A model generated the notes under the pieces. It made no database searches, had not been told where the DNA came from, and was given only the letters and a program-made list of their open reading frames with translations. A stretch of 64,000 bases of DNA. It comes from Sphingopyxis sp. CCNWLW2. GTDB lineage: Bacteria > Pseudomonadota > Alphaproteobacteria > Sphingomonadales > Sphingomonadaceae. The position numbers were made by a program, and so were the translations under genes. Location of the stretch: the NCBI RefSeq assembly GCF_037095755.1, contig NZ_JBAWKJ010000003.1, forward strand, positions 62,001 through 126,000. Reading direction: 5' to 3'. The stretch's first letter is position 1; each line of letters starts with the position of its first letter. Positions 27,782-36,930 of this stretch are shown piece by piece.

Positions 27782-28145
27782 CCTGTAAATCCTCTTCACC
27801 CATTTGCCGGCCTGCCGTGAGGGGGCCGCTTGTTGTGCGATGACCGGCATATGGACCCGGGCGGTCGAAGGGCAGGTTCAAAACGGTGATGCAGCGCATA
27901 AGGCGCCATTGCCATTGCGCGCTCCTCGCCTGGCGGACGCCGGAAGGGGAATGGGGCATAAGAACAGCCGAGGGCGGCGCGCCCGGCGCTCCGGCCGGTC
28001 AAGCGGGACTTTGCGCAGCCGGCAAGAGCGCGTCCAGTACGCCGCTTCGCGTTATGCCCCGCATAAAGCCGATGCGGCTTGAGCGCCTCGGGGTCTTCCA
28101 TAGGATTTTGGCCAGGACAAGCCGGCCGAAAAACGGAGATGGGAG
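27782..28145. other. Divergent spacer between RibB-like gene and hydrolase-LLM operon
   Basis: No gene is seen in this 364-bp stretch. It contains 9-bp arms GGGGCATAA (27953-27961) and TTATGCCCC (28052-28060) separated by 90 bp, plus a related CGCATAAGG at about 27895. These could be looped operator sites for the LysR pair. The same GGGGCATAAG occurs at 45704-45713. Confidence 0.45.
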
Positions 28146-29414
28146 ATGAGTTTGCCAAGCATGATGATCGAGGCAGGGGAGCAACGCGTCGGCGCAGGCG
28201 CGATCGCGAGCCAGGGCACAAAAGGCTTGGGGCCTGCCCGCGCCGGGCTTGAGCATTTCAAGAGCCTTACGGCCAACGGCGCGCCCGTCGAAGGCTGGTT
28301 CCGGCCGGACCTCGCAAAGCTCCGGGACGTCTTCATCGGTCTCCATGCCGGTGACAATCCCGAACCCGAAATCGGGTCGGCGGTCGCCATCTACGCCGGT
28401 GACATATTGATTGCCGACATGTGGGGCGGCTGGAGCGACCGGGACCGCACCCGGGCTTGGGAAGACGACACGCTCGTCCAGATCCAGTCGGCGATCAAGG
28501 GCATTGTCGCCACCTGTATTCACATTCTGGTCGATCGCGGGTTGCTCGCACTCGACGAGCCTGTCGCAACCTATTGGCCTGAATTCGCCGCCAATGACAA
28601 GGGTCGCATCAAGGTCAGCCATATTCTCGCGCAGACATCGGGACTGATCTATGCCGAAGGCGTCGCGCCTGGCGATTTCTATCGGCCCGATGCGATGGCG
28701 GCGGCGCTTGCCGCCCAGCCCGCGCTCTGGGAAGCAGGAACGCAGGCCGGCTATCAGATGGTTACCCAGGGTTTTCTCCTGGGCGAATTGGTACGGCGCG
28801 TGGACGGGCGGACAATCGGCCGCTTCATAGCCGAAGAATTGTCGGGGCCGCTTGGCGCGGACCTGCATCTCGGTCTCGACAACGAGCAGATTTCGCGGAC
28901 GGCCGACCTCGTCTTCCCCGAGGCCTCGCCGCAGCTGTCGATCGATCCGCAATCGCTCGCGTTCAAGGCCATGAGCGGCATACCCGGGCCGCCGCCGCTC
29001 ATCTCGAACGCGCCCGAGTGGCGGAGGTCCGAGATTCCGGCCGCTAACGGCCACGCGACTGCCCGCGGCCTCGCGCGCATCTATGCAGCCGTCGCCGGTT
29101 CATGGGACGATGACGGGTTATTTTCCCGCGCCACGCTCGAGAATGCGATCGAAGAGCAGCATGACATGGTCGAGATCGTGCTCGGGCGGCACTATCACAC
29201 GGCGGCCGGCTATATTCTCCATTCCCCGCCGATCGTCGAACTCGGCGGCAGGCCGACGGCTTTCGGCCATCACGGAATGGGCGGTTCGATCGGCTTCGCC
29301 GATCTCGATGGCGCCATCGGCTTTGCCTATGTCACCAATCGTTTGCATGCGCGCCCGACCAACGGGCCGCGTTCGACAGCGCTTATCGAAGCCTTTTACG
29401 AGGCGCTCGACTGA
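28146..29414 (+). CDS. Serine hydrolase (class C beta-lactamase / EstB-type esterase)
   Basis: This 422-residue penicillin-recognising serine hydrolase has the SxxK catalytic tetrad (Ser115 and Lys118 in IQSAIKGI). It also has the family segment LLALDEPVATYWPEF, Tyr in GYQMVTQGF and a late HHGMGGSIGFADLDG. There is no clear signal peptide, so it acts in the cytoplasm, as EstB-like esterases do. GGAGATGGGAG precedes the ATG. It opens the operon with the LLM monooxygenase, so it probably hydrolyses an ester or lactone substrate or product. Confidence 0.87.
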   Translation: MSLPSMMIEAGEQRVGAGAIASQGTKGLGPARAGLEHFKSLTANGAPVEGWFRPDLAKLRDVFIGLHAGDNPEPEIGSAVAIYAGDILIADMWGGWSDRDRTRAWEDDTLVQIQSAIKGIVATCIHILVDRGLLALDEPVATYWPEFAANDKGRIKVSHILAQTSGLIYAEGVAPGDFYRPDAMAAALAAQPALWEAGTQAGYQMVTQGFLLGELVRRVDGRTIGRFIAEELSGPLGADLHLGLDNEQISRTADLVFPEASPQLSIDPQSLAFKAMSGIPGPPPLISNAPEWRRSEIPAANGHATARGLARIYAAVAGSWDDDGLFSRATLENAIEEQHDMVEIVLGRHYHTAAGYILHSPPIVELGGRPTAFGHHGMGGSIGFADLDGAIGFAYVTNRLHARPTNGPRSTALIEAFYEALD

Positions 29415-29470
29415 ATCGCGCGCCGCGAAAAGACAATCACAGCGAATAAGGAAAGGCGGTCGGCAAGACT

Positions 29471-30724
29471 ATGGTGAAAAGCATCTATTTCCATCTCCAG
29501 GCATATCGAAAACTCCCGGAGGACTTCACCGAGCGGGAGCGCAGCGTCTGGGTCACCGCGTCCAACGCTACCTATTGCGACCCCGAGGAATATGGCCGCG
29601 GGCTCAACGATTCGCTCTCTGAATATGAATATGCCGCGGAGCTCGGCTATGACGGGCTCGGCATCAACGAACATCACGAAAATGGCTATGGAGGCTCACC
29701 GGGCCCTGCGATGACGGCCTATCTGCTTGCGCGCAGGACCACGAAGGCGGCGATCGTGCTGATGGGGCAGACCCTCCCAACTCATCAGCCGCTGCGCGCT
29801 GCCGAGGAGATGGCCCTTGTCGATTGCGTCAGCGGCGGTCGCCTCGTGGCGGGAATGCCGACCGGTACGCCGATGGATACGGCCGTCATTGCCGGACTGC
29901 CGCCCGCCCAGATCCGTGACCGTTATCGCGAAGCCCATGACCTGATCCTCGAAGCCTGGAGCCGCCCCGGCCCGTTCGCCTTCAATGGCAAATATACCAA
30001 GCTTCGCTACGTCAATCCTTGGCCCCAGCCGATCCAGGCGCCGCCGCCGATCTGGATCGCGGGCGGCAGCTCGAAGGAAACCTACGAGTTCGCTGCCGAA
30101 CATAATTATATGTATTCGAATCTCAGTTTGCGTGGAATCGACGCAGCACACAAGCAATTGCAGCAATATTGGGACACGGTCGAACGCTTCGGGCTCGACG
30201 ATAACCCCTATCGGGCCGGGATGGTCCTCTCGGTGGCGATCGCGGAAACCGATGCCGAGGCCGAGCGCCTCTACGCCCCCCATTTTCCTCGCTTCTTCCA
30301 GATTGCCGGTCATGTCACGCCGGGCCTTTCGACCCCGCCCGGCTATATGACCAAGGACACTTTGCGCGGGGTCGTGAAGCAGATCGGCACCGTTTCCTAT
30401 TATAAGCCCCCGATCGCGCCGACCTGGAAGTCGCTGGTCGACTCCGGCACGCTCATCGCGGGGAGCCCCGAAACCGTCGCCGAGCGCATCGTCGAGATCG
30501 TCAAGAAACTGCGCGTGGGCCATCTCGTGGTCAGCCCGCAGACGGCGACGATGCCAGTCGAACTTTCCCGATACAATGCGAGACTCTACGCCGAGAAGGT
30601 CATGCCGCGCCTGCGCGGCCTCTGGGACGACACGGGCTATGAGAACCACTGGTGGCCCGAGGCATGCGGGGGCACTGGCGCCGCGGCCGGCGCCGCGCGA
30701 GCAGAAAAGGTGATTGCAGAATGA
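29471..30724 (+). CDS. Luciferase-like (LLM) flavin-dependent monooxygenase
   Basis: This is a 417-residue TIM-barrel oxidoreductase of the bacterial luciferase family. Recognisable parts are GINEHHENGYGGSPGPAM, LVDCVSGGRLVAGMPTGTPM and PPPIWIAGGSS, and the late segment LIAGSPETVAERIVEIV. Members use reduced FMN (supplied by a separate reductase) or F420. It overlaps the next gene by ATGA. FMN is likely here because an FMN reductase lies at 21.4 kb. Baeyer-Villiger or C-H hydroxylation is possible; an ester product would suit the flanking hydrolases. Confidence 0.88.
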   Translation: MVKSIYFHLQAYRKLPEDFTERERSVWVTASNATYCDPEEYGRGLNDSLSEYEYAAELGYDGLGINEHHENGYGGSPGPAMTAYLLARRTTKAAIVLMGQTLPTHQPLRAAEEMALVDCVSGGRLVAGMPTGTPMDTAVIAGLPPAQIRDRYREAHDLILEAWSRPGPFAFNGKYTKLRYVNPWPQPIQAPPPIWIAGGSSKETYEFAAEHNYMYSNLSLRGIDAAHKQLQQYWDTVERFGLDDNPYRAGMVLSVAIAETDAEAERLYAPHFPRFFQIAGHVTPGLSTPPGYMTKDTLRGVVKQIGTVSYYKPPIAPTWKSLVDSGTLIAGSPETVAERIVEIVKKLRVGHLVVSPQTATMPVELSRYNARLYAEKVMPRLRGLWDDTGYENHWWPEACGGTGAAAGAARAEKVIAE

Positions 30725-31527
30725 GCAACGACAATCCCTATCGGGTCACCCAGGTGCCGATCAGCCAAGGCGTCAGCAAGACCAATCGCGTCTATTCGGC
30801 AGGGGAGGGCGAGCCGCTCGTCTTCCTGCACGGCCCCTTTGGTCAGGAATGGCCGTCCATCCTGACCAGCCTTGCGAAGCAATATCGGGTGATCGCCCCT
30901 GAAATTCCGGGCGCCGACGATCCGAGAGACCTCACCGCGCTGCTCAGCCATTGGGACCTGCTCGTCTACTATGACGAGTTGTTCGACAATCTTGGCCTCG
31001 AAACCTTCACACTGGTGGGCCATTCCTTTGGCGGCATGATCGCGGCCGAATATGCCGCGATCTTTCGCAACCGGGTCCGCAAGCTTGTGCTGATCGATCC
31101 GATGGGTCTCTGGCTCGACGAATATCCGGTGGCCGATTTTGTGAGCGGCGACATCGAGGAACTGCGCCAGCTCATGTGGGCGGACGGCGCGCCATCGGAG
31201 GCTGATCGTTTCCGGCCGCGGACCGATATCGATCCGGACGACGCGACCGAGGAATTGCTGCGCAACTTTCTCTCGATCGCGGCCGCCGCAAACTTCGCGC
31301 ATCCGATTCCCGATCGGGGCCTCAAGACGCGCCTCCACCGGATTTCGGCGCCTACTCAACTGCTGTGGGGTGAAAGGGACGGGTTCGTGGACCCCGCCTA
31401 TGGCGCGGGCTTTCACGACAAAATACCCGATGCGAGGCTCAAGATATTGGCGGGCGCCGCCCATCACCCGCACATCGAACGCGAGGCGGAATCGTTCGAG
31501 CTTCTGAGTGCATTCTTCGCCGACTGA
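30721..31527 (+). CDS. Alpha/beta hydrolase
   Basis: This 268-residue alpha/beta hydrolase has an oxyanion-hole strand ending FLHGPFG, the nucleophile elbow VGHSFGGM (Ser102), an Asp in WGERDGFVDP and the catalytic His near AAHHPHIERE. The start overlaps the LLM stop by 4 bp, which shows tight coupling. It could hydrolyse the ester formed by the monooxygenase or a ring-cleavage product of the meta-cleavage hydrolase kind; the sequence does not decide. Confidence 0.87.
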   Translation: MSNDNPYRVTQVPISQGVSKTNRVYSAGEGEPLVFLHGPFGQEWPSILTSLAKQYRVIAPEIPGADDPRDLTALLSHWDLLVYYDELFDNLGLETFTLVGHSFGGMIAAEYAAIFRNRVRKLVLIDPMGLWLDEYPVADFVSGDIEELRQLMWADGAPSEADRFRPRTDIDPDDATEELLRNFLSIAAAANFAHPIPDRGLKTRLHRISAPTQLLWGERDGFVDPAYGAGFHDKIPDARLKILAGAAHHPHIEREAESFELLSAFFAD

Positions 31528-31530
31528 CCT

Positions 31531-31560
31531 TCCGGGACAAGCCCGGATGGGATGATTTTT
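31531..31560 (+). terminator. Weak terminator-like stem TCCGGG/CCCGGA with later T-run
   Basis: A 6-bp stem (31531-31536 and 31542-31547) is followed, after 8 bases, by five T at 31556-31560. It lies between the hydrolase and MFS genes. It may attenuate rather than end transcription. Confidence 0.3.
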
Positions 31561-31680
31561 CCATTCGGGAAGTCCGGTCTTGGCAGGCGCCCGGTCTCGC
31601 ATGACGACGAAGGCACAGCGGTCGATCGCGTCGTCCGCACGGGACGTAAGTCGAAAAAAACAACGGGATCGGGAGAAAAT

Positions 31681-33000
31681 ATGGCGGGCTTGCAGCGTCC
31701 AGTCGGCGTCCCCGCCGAGACAATCGGACCGGCGGCCGCTTGGCGGACGGTCGCGCTTTTCTGTCTCCTCTATGTGTTTTCCTTCGTCGATCGGCTCGCG
31801 CTCAGCCTCCTGATTTCAGATATTGGCAGTGCGTTCCAGATGTCCGACACCGAGATGGGGTTCCTGATCGGGACGAGCTTTTCCGTCGTCTATGCAATAT
31901 CGGGCCTCCCGATCGCCCACTGGCTCGATCGCGCAAATCGCAAACGGATCATATTGGCAGGAATCTTTCTGTGGGGCAGCATGACGATCCTTTCGGGTTT
32001 CGCGCCATCCTTCGCATTCCTCGCTTTTTGCCGGGCCGGGGTCGCGCTCGGCGAAGCGGTGCTGACGCCCGCCGCCATTTCCATGATCGCCGATCTTTTC
32101 CCGCACGAGCGGCGCACGCTTCCCACAGCTCTTTATGCGTCGATGGCGACCTTCATGTCGGTCGGCGGCCTGGCGGTCAGCGCCGCAGCGCTCCAGGCGG
32201 CGCAGGGCCTTGAATCCCAGTTGGGTATGGAGGCGTGGCGGCTTACCCTGGTTTTCGTCGGACTGCCGTCGCTCCTGCTCGCCGCTATCTTCGCCGTCGC
32301 GGTTCGCGAGCCGCCGCGCGGACATTATGACACCGACGCCGACCGAAGCGGAGGCGCAGGGCTCGGCGAGTTTCTGAAGCACGCCGCCGTCCACATCGGC
32401 TTCTATGCGCCTTTGCTGATCGCAACCGCCCTGTTCACGATCTTCCTTTTCGGCGTCGTCAACTGGGCACCATCCATCATGGCGCGAACCTATGGCATAT
32501 CGATGAGCGAGGCGGGCTTCCTGTTCGGGGGGCTCGGCGCAGGCGTCGGCCTCGCCGCGGCATTGTTCTGGCCGGCTCTTGTCGGCCGGCTGGGTCGAAA
32601 GTCGGTCCACGCGCCCTTGCTGATCGGATTGATCGCGGGAGCCGTCCTGTCGCTGGGCGTCGGCGTTATCGCCCCGCACGCTGCCGAACTGCGGCTTTTC
32701 CTCGTCGGTTTCAGCCTCGTCCTGTTCGGAGGCAATGCCGCGTCGATGTTGCTTCCGCTGGTCATGCAGTCCCATACTCCGCCGCGGATGCGTGCGAGCG
32801 GGATGGCCGTCCTCATGCTGGCGCAAAGCCTTGTCGGATATGGCGCAGGCCCGGTCGTCGTGGCGTTGCTGGCGGCGCATTGGCAAGGAGCCCCCGCCGG
32901 TCTGGCTTATGGTCTTTCGGCCACCGCTGCCCTGGCGTTTCCCATCGCGGTGGCCGGATATTGTCTCGCCCGGCGCGCTGTCGGAGCGGCGCCACGCTGA
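31681..33000 (+). CDS. MFS transporter
   Basis: This is a 439-residue major facilitator with 12 predicted hydrophobic segments. The first begins AWRTVALFCLLYVFSFVDRL, and the loop 2-3 motif is HWLDRANRKRIILAGIFLWG. The layout resembles the spinster-like/anion:cation symporter group often found beside aromatic-acid genes. ATG 31681 follows GGGAGAAAAT; the longer frame upstream is not used. As the last gene of the LLM operon it probably imports the substrate or exports an intermediate across the inner membrane. Confidence 0.88.
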   Translation: MAGLQRPVGVPAETIGPAAAWRTVALFCLLYVFSFVDRLALSLLISDIGSAFQMSDTEMGFLIGTSFSVVYAISGLPIAHWLDRANRKRIILAGIFLWGSMTILSGFAPSFAFLAFCRAGVALGEAVLTPAAISMIADLFPHERRTLPTALYASMATFMSVGGLAVSAAALQAAQGLESQLGMEAWRLTLVFVGLPSLLLAAIFAVAVREPPRGHYDTDADRSGGAGLGEFLKHAAVHIGFYAPLLIATALFTIFLFGVVNWAPSIMARTYGISMSEAGFLFGGLGAGVGLAAALFWPALVGRLGRKSVHAPLLIGLIAGAVLSLGVGVIAPHAAELRLFLVGFSLVLFGGNAASMLLPLVMQSHTPPRMRASGMAVLMLAQSLVGYGAGPVVVALLAAHWQGAPAGLAYGLSATAALAFPIAVAGYCLARRAVGAAPR

Positions 33001-33102
33001 ACCGTTGCGTCGCTCGTTCGGACCCGGCCGGCGATACCCGAGCGGTTTGACGCGATGGACCGGACGACGCCCCGAGGCGCTGCGACGTCCGGTCCCGCCG
33101 CA

Positions 33103-35367
33103 TCAAAAGGTGAGGCGTGCCCCGAGCCCATAGGTACGCGGCGGCGCATAGGATGCGATGGCTATGCTCGCGAAGGACAGGTCATAGGCGAAGCTCTTGC
33201 GAGCCGTATTGCCGATGTTGCGCACGAAGCCGTAGATCTCCCATCCGGCCTCATCCTTGCCGAATGTGATCCTCGCATTGTGCATCCAGCTCGAGGGCAG
33301 TTCGGTGATCGGCGAGGGGAAGAGGTTCGCCCTGTTCTTCGATTGATAGTCGAAGTCATATTGCAGCTTGAGTTGATAGGCGCCGATATCGAAGCGCTTG
33401 GAGATGATGCCGTTCAAGGTGAAGTGCGGCGCCTTGACCGGCTCGGTGTCGATGACGGTACCGAGCGCGGTATTATAGTCCTTCACCTTCCCGCGAAGGA
33501 ACGCCGCGCCGAGAGACAGGTCGAGGCCGTCCAGCGGATTGGCCGTAAACTCGACCTCGCCGCCATAATTATAGGCGGGATTGTTGGAAACCGAGCCCGC
33601 CGTGCCGATGAAGTTGAAGGCCTGATAGTCGCTATAATCATAGTAGAAGGCACTCGCCCGGAGATTGGCGCGATTGCCGAAAAGACGCAGCTTTGCGCCG
33701 CCTTCATAGGCGATGACCGTCTCGCCTCCGAAGGGGGTTGCGGCATAGCTGATTGCGCCATCGGGGGAGGCGTTGAAGCCGCCGGCGCGAATGCCGCGAC
33801 TGACACCGGCGTAGAGAAGCACATCGGAGTTCGGTTTATATTCGAGCTGGATCTTGCCGGTCCAGTCGCCCTTGCTCATCCGTGCGAGGTCGCCGACGGC
33901 GGGATTCGAGCGGCTGAAGTCGTATATGACCGGCGACCCGGGAGCGGTGAGGTCGAATACCTGGGAGTCGAAGGTCTTGCGATCATGGGTGTAGCGCCCG
34001 CCCAGCGTCAACTGCAGACTGTCGGTCAGCTCATATTCGAGCTGGGCGAACGCGGCATATGTGCGTGTGCGCTGGCTGTAGACACTTGCCGTATGGAAGG
34101 GCGTGGTGCTCGCGAGGAACGGGAAGTCGAGGTCGATATAATAGTCGCCCCGGATATCGAGGAAATATACACCCGCGGTCCAGTTGAGCCGGTCACTGCT
34201 ACCGCTGAGGCGAAGCTCCTCGCTCAGTTGCTTTGTCGTGCCGCCATTGCCGAAGACATTGACCGCAGCAGGCGTCCCGTCCGAGTCTTCCGAATAGTCG
34301 AGATGCCCATAGGAATAGTTTCCGACCGAGGTCAGCGTGGCACCGCCCACCGGTCCCTCAATCTTGAGCGTCACATAGTTGAACTGCTTACGCAGTGAGC
34401 CGACGCTGCTGTCGAAATTGGCGTCCCAAACGCTCTTGAACGGATCGCGATAGCCGAATTGATCGTTGCCGGCCCCGGTTCCGTAGAAGTCGACGTTGGC
34501 AGGGAGATATTGCGGCACCCCATTGCCGTCCACAAAGGCGGGCGACGCCTTGTACACGCCCTCCCGATGCTTGGGCGACTTGTTTACGGATCCGGTCACC
34601 TGCGCCGTCCAGTCGCCCAGTTCGGCGCGCAGCTTGCCCCTGATTCCGAAAACATTGGTCTCGAAGCTGTCGCGTCCGCCAGGGAAGTGGTTTTTGAAGA
34701 TGCCGTCGGACTTGTTGATCATGCCGGCGAGGCGAAAGCTCAGCCCTTCTGCGATCGGTCCGCCGACTGCGCCTTCAAGGCGGATATTGTCATAACTGCC
34801 ATAGCTGGCATCGAAATAGCCGCGATAGCTGTCGCTCGGATCGGTCGTGATGAACTGGAGCAGGCCGCCCGTAGAATTGCGGCCGAAGAGCGTGCCTTGC
34901 GGGCCCCGCAGCGCCTCTGCGCGAGAAATGTCGTAGAGCGGAAAGCCCACCATCGACGGCGTTGGCACATAGACTTCGTCGAGATAGACGGCATTTGGCG
35001 CTTCCTGATGTTCGGCTGGATCGACCTGCGAGACGCCGCGAATGCTGACGAAGGCGTTGACACCCCCGCCGCTGCCGCTGTCGAAAAGCAGGCCGGGCAC
35101 ATGCGCGGCGATGCTCTGGGCCGAGGTCGCCCCCAGATCCGCCAACGTGTCCCCGGAGAGCGCGGTGATCGAAACGCCCACATTCTGAATCGATTGCTCG
35201 CGGCGCTGCGCCGTGACGACGATGTCACCGCCCGGTCCCGTTTCGGCCGCTGCCGCTTCCCCGCCGACCGGAGCGTCCTGGGCGAACGCAGGCATAACCC
35301 AGAATGGCGCCGTAGCGGCGCAGGCCATGAGGGCCGCTCGCTTCATCAGTTTCCCCTTGATTGTCAT
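33103..35367 (-). CDS. TonB-dependent outer-membrane receptor
   Basis: This is a TonB receptor of about 754 residues. The signal peptide ends APFWVMPAFA before QDAP. The TonB-box-like segment is GGDIVVTAQRREQSIQNVGV, the plug contains EALRGPQGTLFGRNSTGG, and the barrel closes with TYGLGARLTF and a terminal Phe. ATG 35367 follows GGAGACATAAG; ATG 35346, which begins right at the signal peptide after AGGGGAAACTG, is nearly as good. It is convergent with the MFS gene. A dyad near 35587 upstream fits the operator found across the 35-44 kb regulon. Confidence 0.92.
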   Translation of the reverse strand: MTIKGKLMKRAALMACAATAPFWVMPAFAQDAPVGGEAAAAETGPGGDIVVTAQRREQSIQNVGVSITALSGDTLADLGATSAQSIAAHVPGLLFDSGSGGGVNAFVSIRGVSQVDPAEHQEAPNAVYLDEVYVPTPSMVGFPLYDISRAEALRGPQGTLFGRNSTGGLLQFITTDPSDSYRGYFDASYGSYDNIRLEGAVGGPIAEGLSFRLAGMINKSDGIFKNHFPGGRDSFETNVFGIRGKLRAELGDWTAQVTGSVNKSPKHREGVYKASPAFVDGNGVPQYLPANVDFYGTGAGNDQFGYRDPFKSVWDANFDSSVGSLRKQFNYVTLKIEGPVGGATLTSVGNYSYGHLDYSEDSDGTPAAVNVFGNGGTTKQLSEELRLSGSSDRLNWTAGVYFLDIRGDYYIDLDFPFLASTTPFHTASVYSQRTRTYAAFAQLEYELTDSLQLTLGGRYTHDRKTFDSQVFDLTAPGSPVIYDFSRSNPAVGDLARMSKGDWTGKIQLEYKPNSDVLLYAGVSRGIRAGGFNASPDGAISYAATPFGGETVIAYEGGAKLRLFGNRANLRASAFYYDYSDYQAFNFIGTAGSVSNNPAYNYGGEVEFTANPLDGLDLSLGAAFLRGKVKDYNTALGTVIDTEPVKAPHFTLNGIISKRFDIGAYQLKLQYDFDYQSKNRANLFPSPITELPSSWMHNARITFGKDEAGWEIYGFVRNIGNTARKSFAYDLSFASIAIASYAPPRTYGLGARLTF

Positions 35368-35715
35368 CTTATGTCTCCATCGCTTCCATGTCATGGCTTG
35401 GGATTGCGAACGCCGATTTTTCCGTTCGGCGAGGGCCTTGGTCGATGGCAGTGCCAAGTGGCGCGCGCGACGGGGAAGCCGTGCTCGACCCTTCGCTCCA
35501 TTTGCGCTCATGCGTCCCAGCCATCACATCGCTTCCTCGAAGAGTGCGTTGATTGTGGAAGTTTAGAGACAGCGCGGCTGACGAACTGTGTCAGTTCGCG
35601 ACACACGCGCTTTTTCTGCCCGCGCGCCTTCGAGCCACGGCGCAGATGTGGTCGTCAGGCGGAGGCGTCGGGGGAACGGCTGGGTTGCCGGGTCAGATCG
35701 TCGACGAGCCGGGCC
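35368..35715. other. Intergenic region upstream of TonB receptor
   Basis: No gene is seen in this 348-bp stretch. It should hold the TonB receptor promoter and carries the dyad annotated at 35587-35605. The downstream end borders the flavin reductase stop. Confidence 0.5.
35587..35605. promoter_or_regulatory. Candidate regulon operator, site A (TGTGTC...GACACA)
   Basis: TGTGTC and GACACA form a perfect dyad with a 7-bp spacer. Read with a 5-bp spacer (TGTGTC-AGTTC-GCGACA) it also matches the TGTnCC-N5-GGnACA pattern of sites B-E. It lies about 220 bp before the TonB receptor start, farther than the other sites, so it is the least certain member. Confidence 0.4.
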
Positions 35716-36216
35716 TTAGAGATCCGCAGCCGTCCGGAACCGCCGCCGATGCCATACGAGGCAATCCGCCTCGTCGGCTTCGCGGGAAATGAGTTGTTCG
35801 ACAACGCCGATGAGGATCGTGTGCGAGAACCCGTCGATGGCGCGGTTCAGGCGGCAGTCGAGTGCGACCAGGGCGTCGGCGAGAATGGGGGCGCCCGTCG
35901 TCAGTTCTATCCATTGATGGCTGGCGAAGCGGTCGACGCCTTTGCTCGTGAACAATTCGGCGGCATCCTGTTGGCTCGGATGCAATATGTTGACGCCGAA
36001 GCAGCCGTTTTCGAGCAGAAAGTCGTGGGCGGAGGCCGATTTGTTGACGCACACGATGATCGACGGACGATCCGCGGACAGGCTGCAGATCGACGAAGCC
36101 GTCAGGCCCATGCGCCGGTCGCCATGTCCCGTCGTGATGAGTGACACGGGACCGGGTAGCGCCGACATGGCCTCGAGAAAGTCGCCGCGGGCGACGCCGG
36201 GATGATCTGCTGTCAT
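35716..36216 (-). CDS. Flavin reductase (HpaC/RutF-like)
   Basis: This 166-residue FMN-binding split-barrel reductase is of the flavin_reduct family. It has PVSLITTGHGDRRMGLTASS, the conserved FMN-binding run, then VCVNKSASAHDFLLENGCFG with NILHPSQ. Such proteins deliver reduced flavin to two-component monooxygenases, most plausibly the LLM enzyme at 43.6 kb in the same regulon. The ATG at 36216 overlaps the TGA of the RibB-like gene (ATGA), so both proteins are made together. A longer frame upstream is rejected. Confidence 0.88.
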   Translation of the reverse strand: MTADHPGVARGDFLEAMSALPGPVSLITTGHGDRRMGLTASSICSLSADRPSIIVCVNKSASAHDFLLENGCFGVNILHPSQQDAAELFTSKGVDRFASHQWIELTTGAPILADALVALDCRLNRAIDGFSHTILIGVVEQLISREADEADCLVWHRRRFRTAADL

Positions 36217-36905
36217 GCGGCGGCGCAGGCCCGCATCGCCGGAACACCGGCGGCCAGGCTTCGGCCGAAAAGATCGCCGGGAAGCGAGCCGGGCGGGGCG
36301 CTGCGCAGCACCTCTTGGAAAGGGCGCGCGGGCTCGGGGGTCCGGCGGGCGATGCTGCTTGCGTCGATCACCGGGCAGCCGAGTAGTGCTCCCAGCTCGG
36401 CGCACCGTTCGGCCGAGGCGACCTCGCCCGCCACATCGAGAATGTCGCACCAGGCAACGGCGGCGACGCTGGTCAGAAGCGAGGCCAGCTCGAGGGCAAG
36501 CGCGAGCAGTGATTCGCTGCCGGGATCGTCGGGCACCAGGCAGGGCATGACATGGCCCGGGCTGCAAAGGTCGGCGGCGCGGGCCGCCGGATTCCCGAGG
36601 ACGCGGAGGGTTTCTGCCCGGTCGGCGGCCGAAATGCCCGTGTCGAAGCAGCTCGCCGCCTCGACGCTTGCGAGATATTTGGGCATTCCCGGGCGGCGGA
36701 TGCGCCCCGGCATCCGCTGAAGGCCGAGGTGAAAAGCGCGTTCGGGATCGACGCCGCAGGCGATCAACCCGCGTCCCGAGCGTGCCATTTCATTTACGGT
36801 TCCAGGAAGGATGTCCCGCGCGGGCGCGAAGAATATTCCCCGCGACCTTTCGCTCGGTGACCCGGGGTGAACAAGAATACAAAGATCATGTCTCATAAGC
36901 GCCAT
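36213..36905 (-). CDS. Degenerate RibB-like protein coupled to flavin reductase
   Basis: This 230-residue single-domain protein aligns along DHBP synthase. The matching segments are VNEMARSGRGLIACGVDPER, FDTGISAADRAETLRVL, CSPGHVMPCL and CDILDVAGEVASAERCAELG. The acidic substrate/metal loop is replaced by HPGSPSERSRG. The late Glu is Asp (CDIL instead of CEL), while the GHVxP histidine remains. DHBP-synthase activity is therefore doubtful. The ATG at 36905 is preceded by GGAG at about 7 bp. It overlaps the flavin reductase gene by 4 bp. It may bind flavin or flavin precursors for the monooxygenase; this is inference. Confidence 0.77.
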   Translation of the reverse strand: MALMRHDLCILVHPGSPSERSRGIFFAPARDILPGTVNEMARSGRGLIACGVDPERAFHLGLQRMPGRIRRPGMPKYLASVEAASCFDTGISAADRAETLRVLGNPAARAADLCSPGHVMPCLVPDDPGSESLLALALELASLLTSVAAVAWCDILDVAGEVASAERCAELGALLGCPVIDASSIARRTPEPARPFQEVLRSAPPGSLPGDLFGRSLAAGVPAMRACAAA

Positions 36906-36930
36906 GGCAATTCTCCATTCGCAAAAAGGC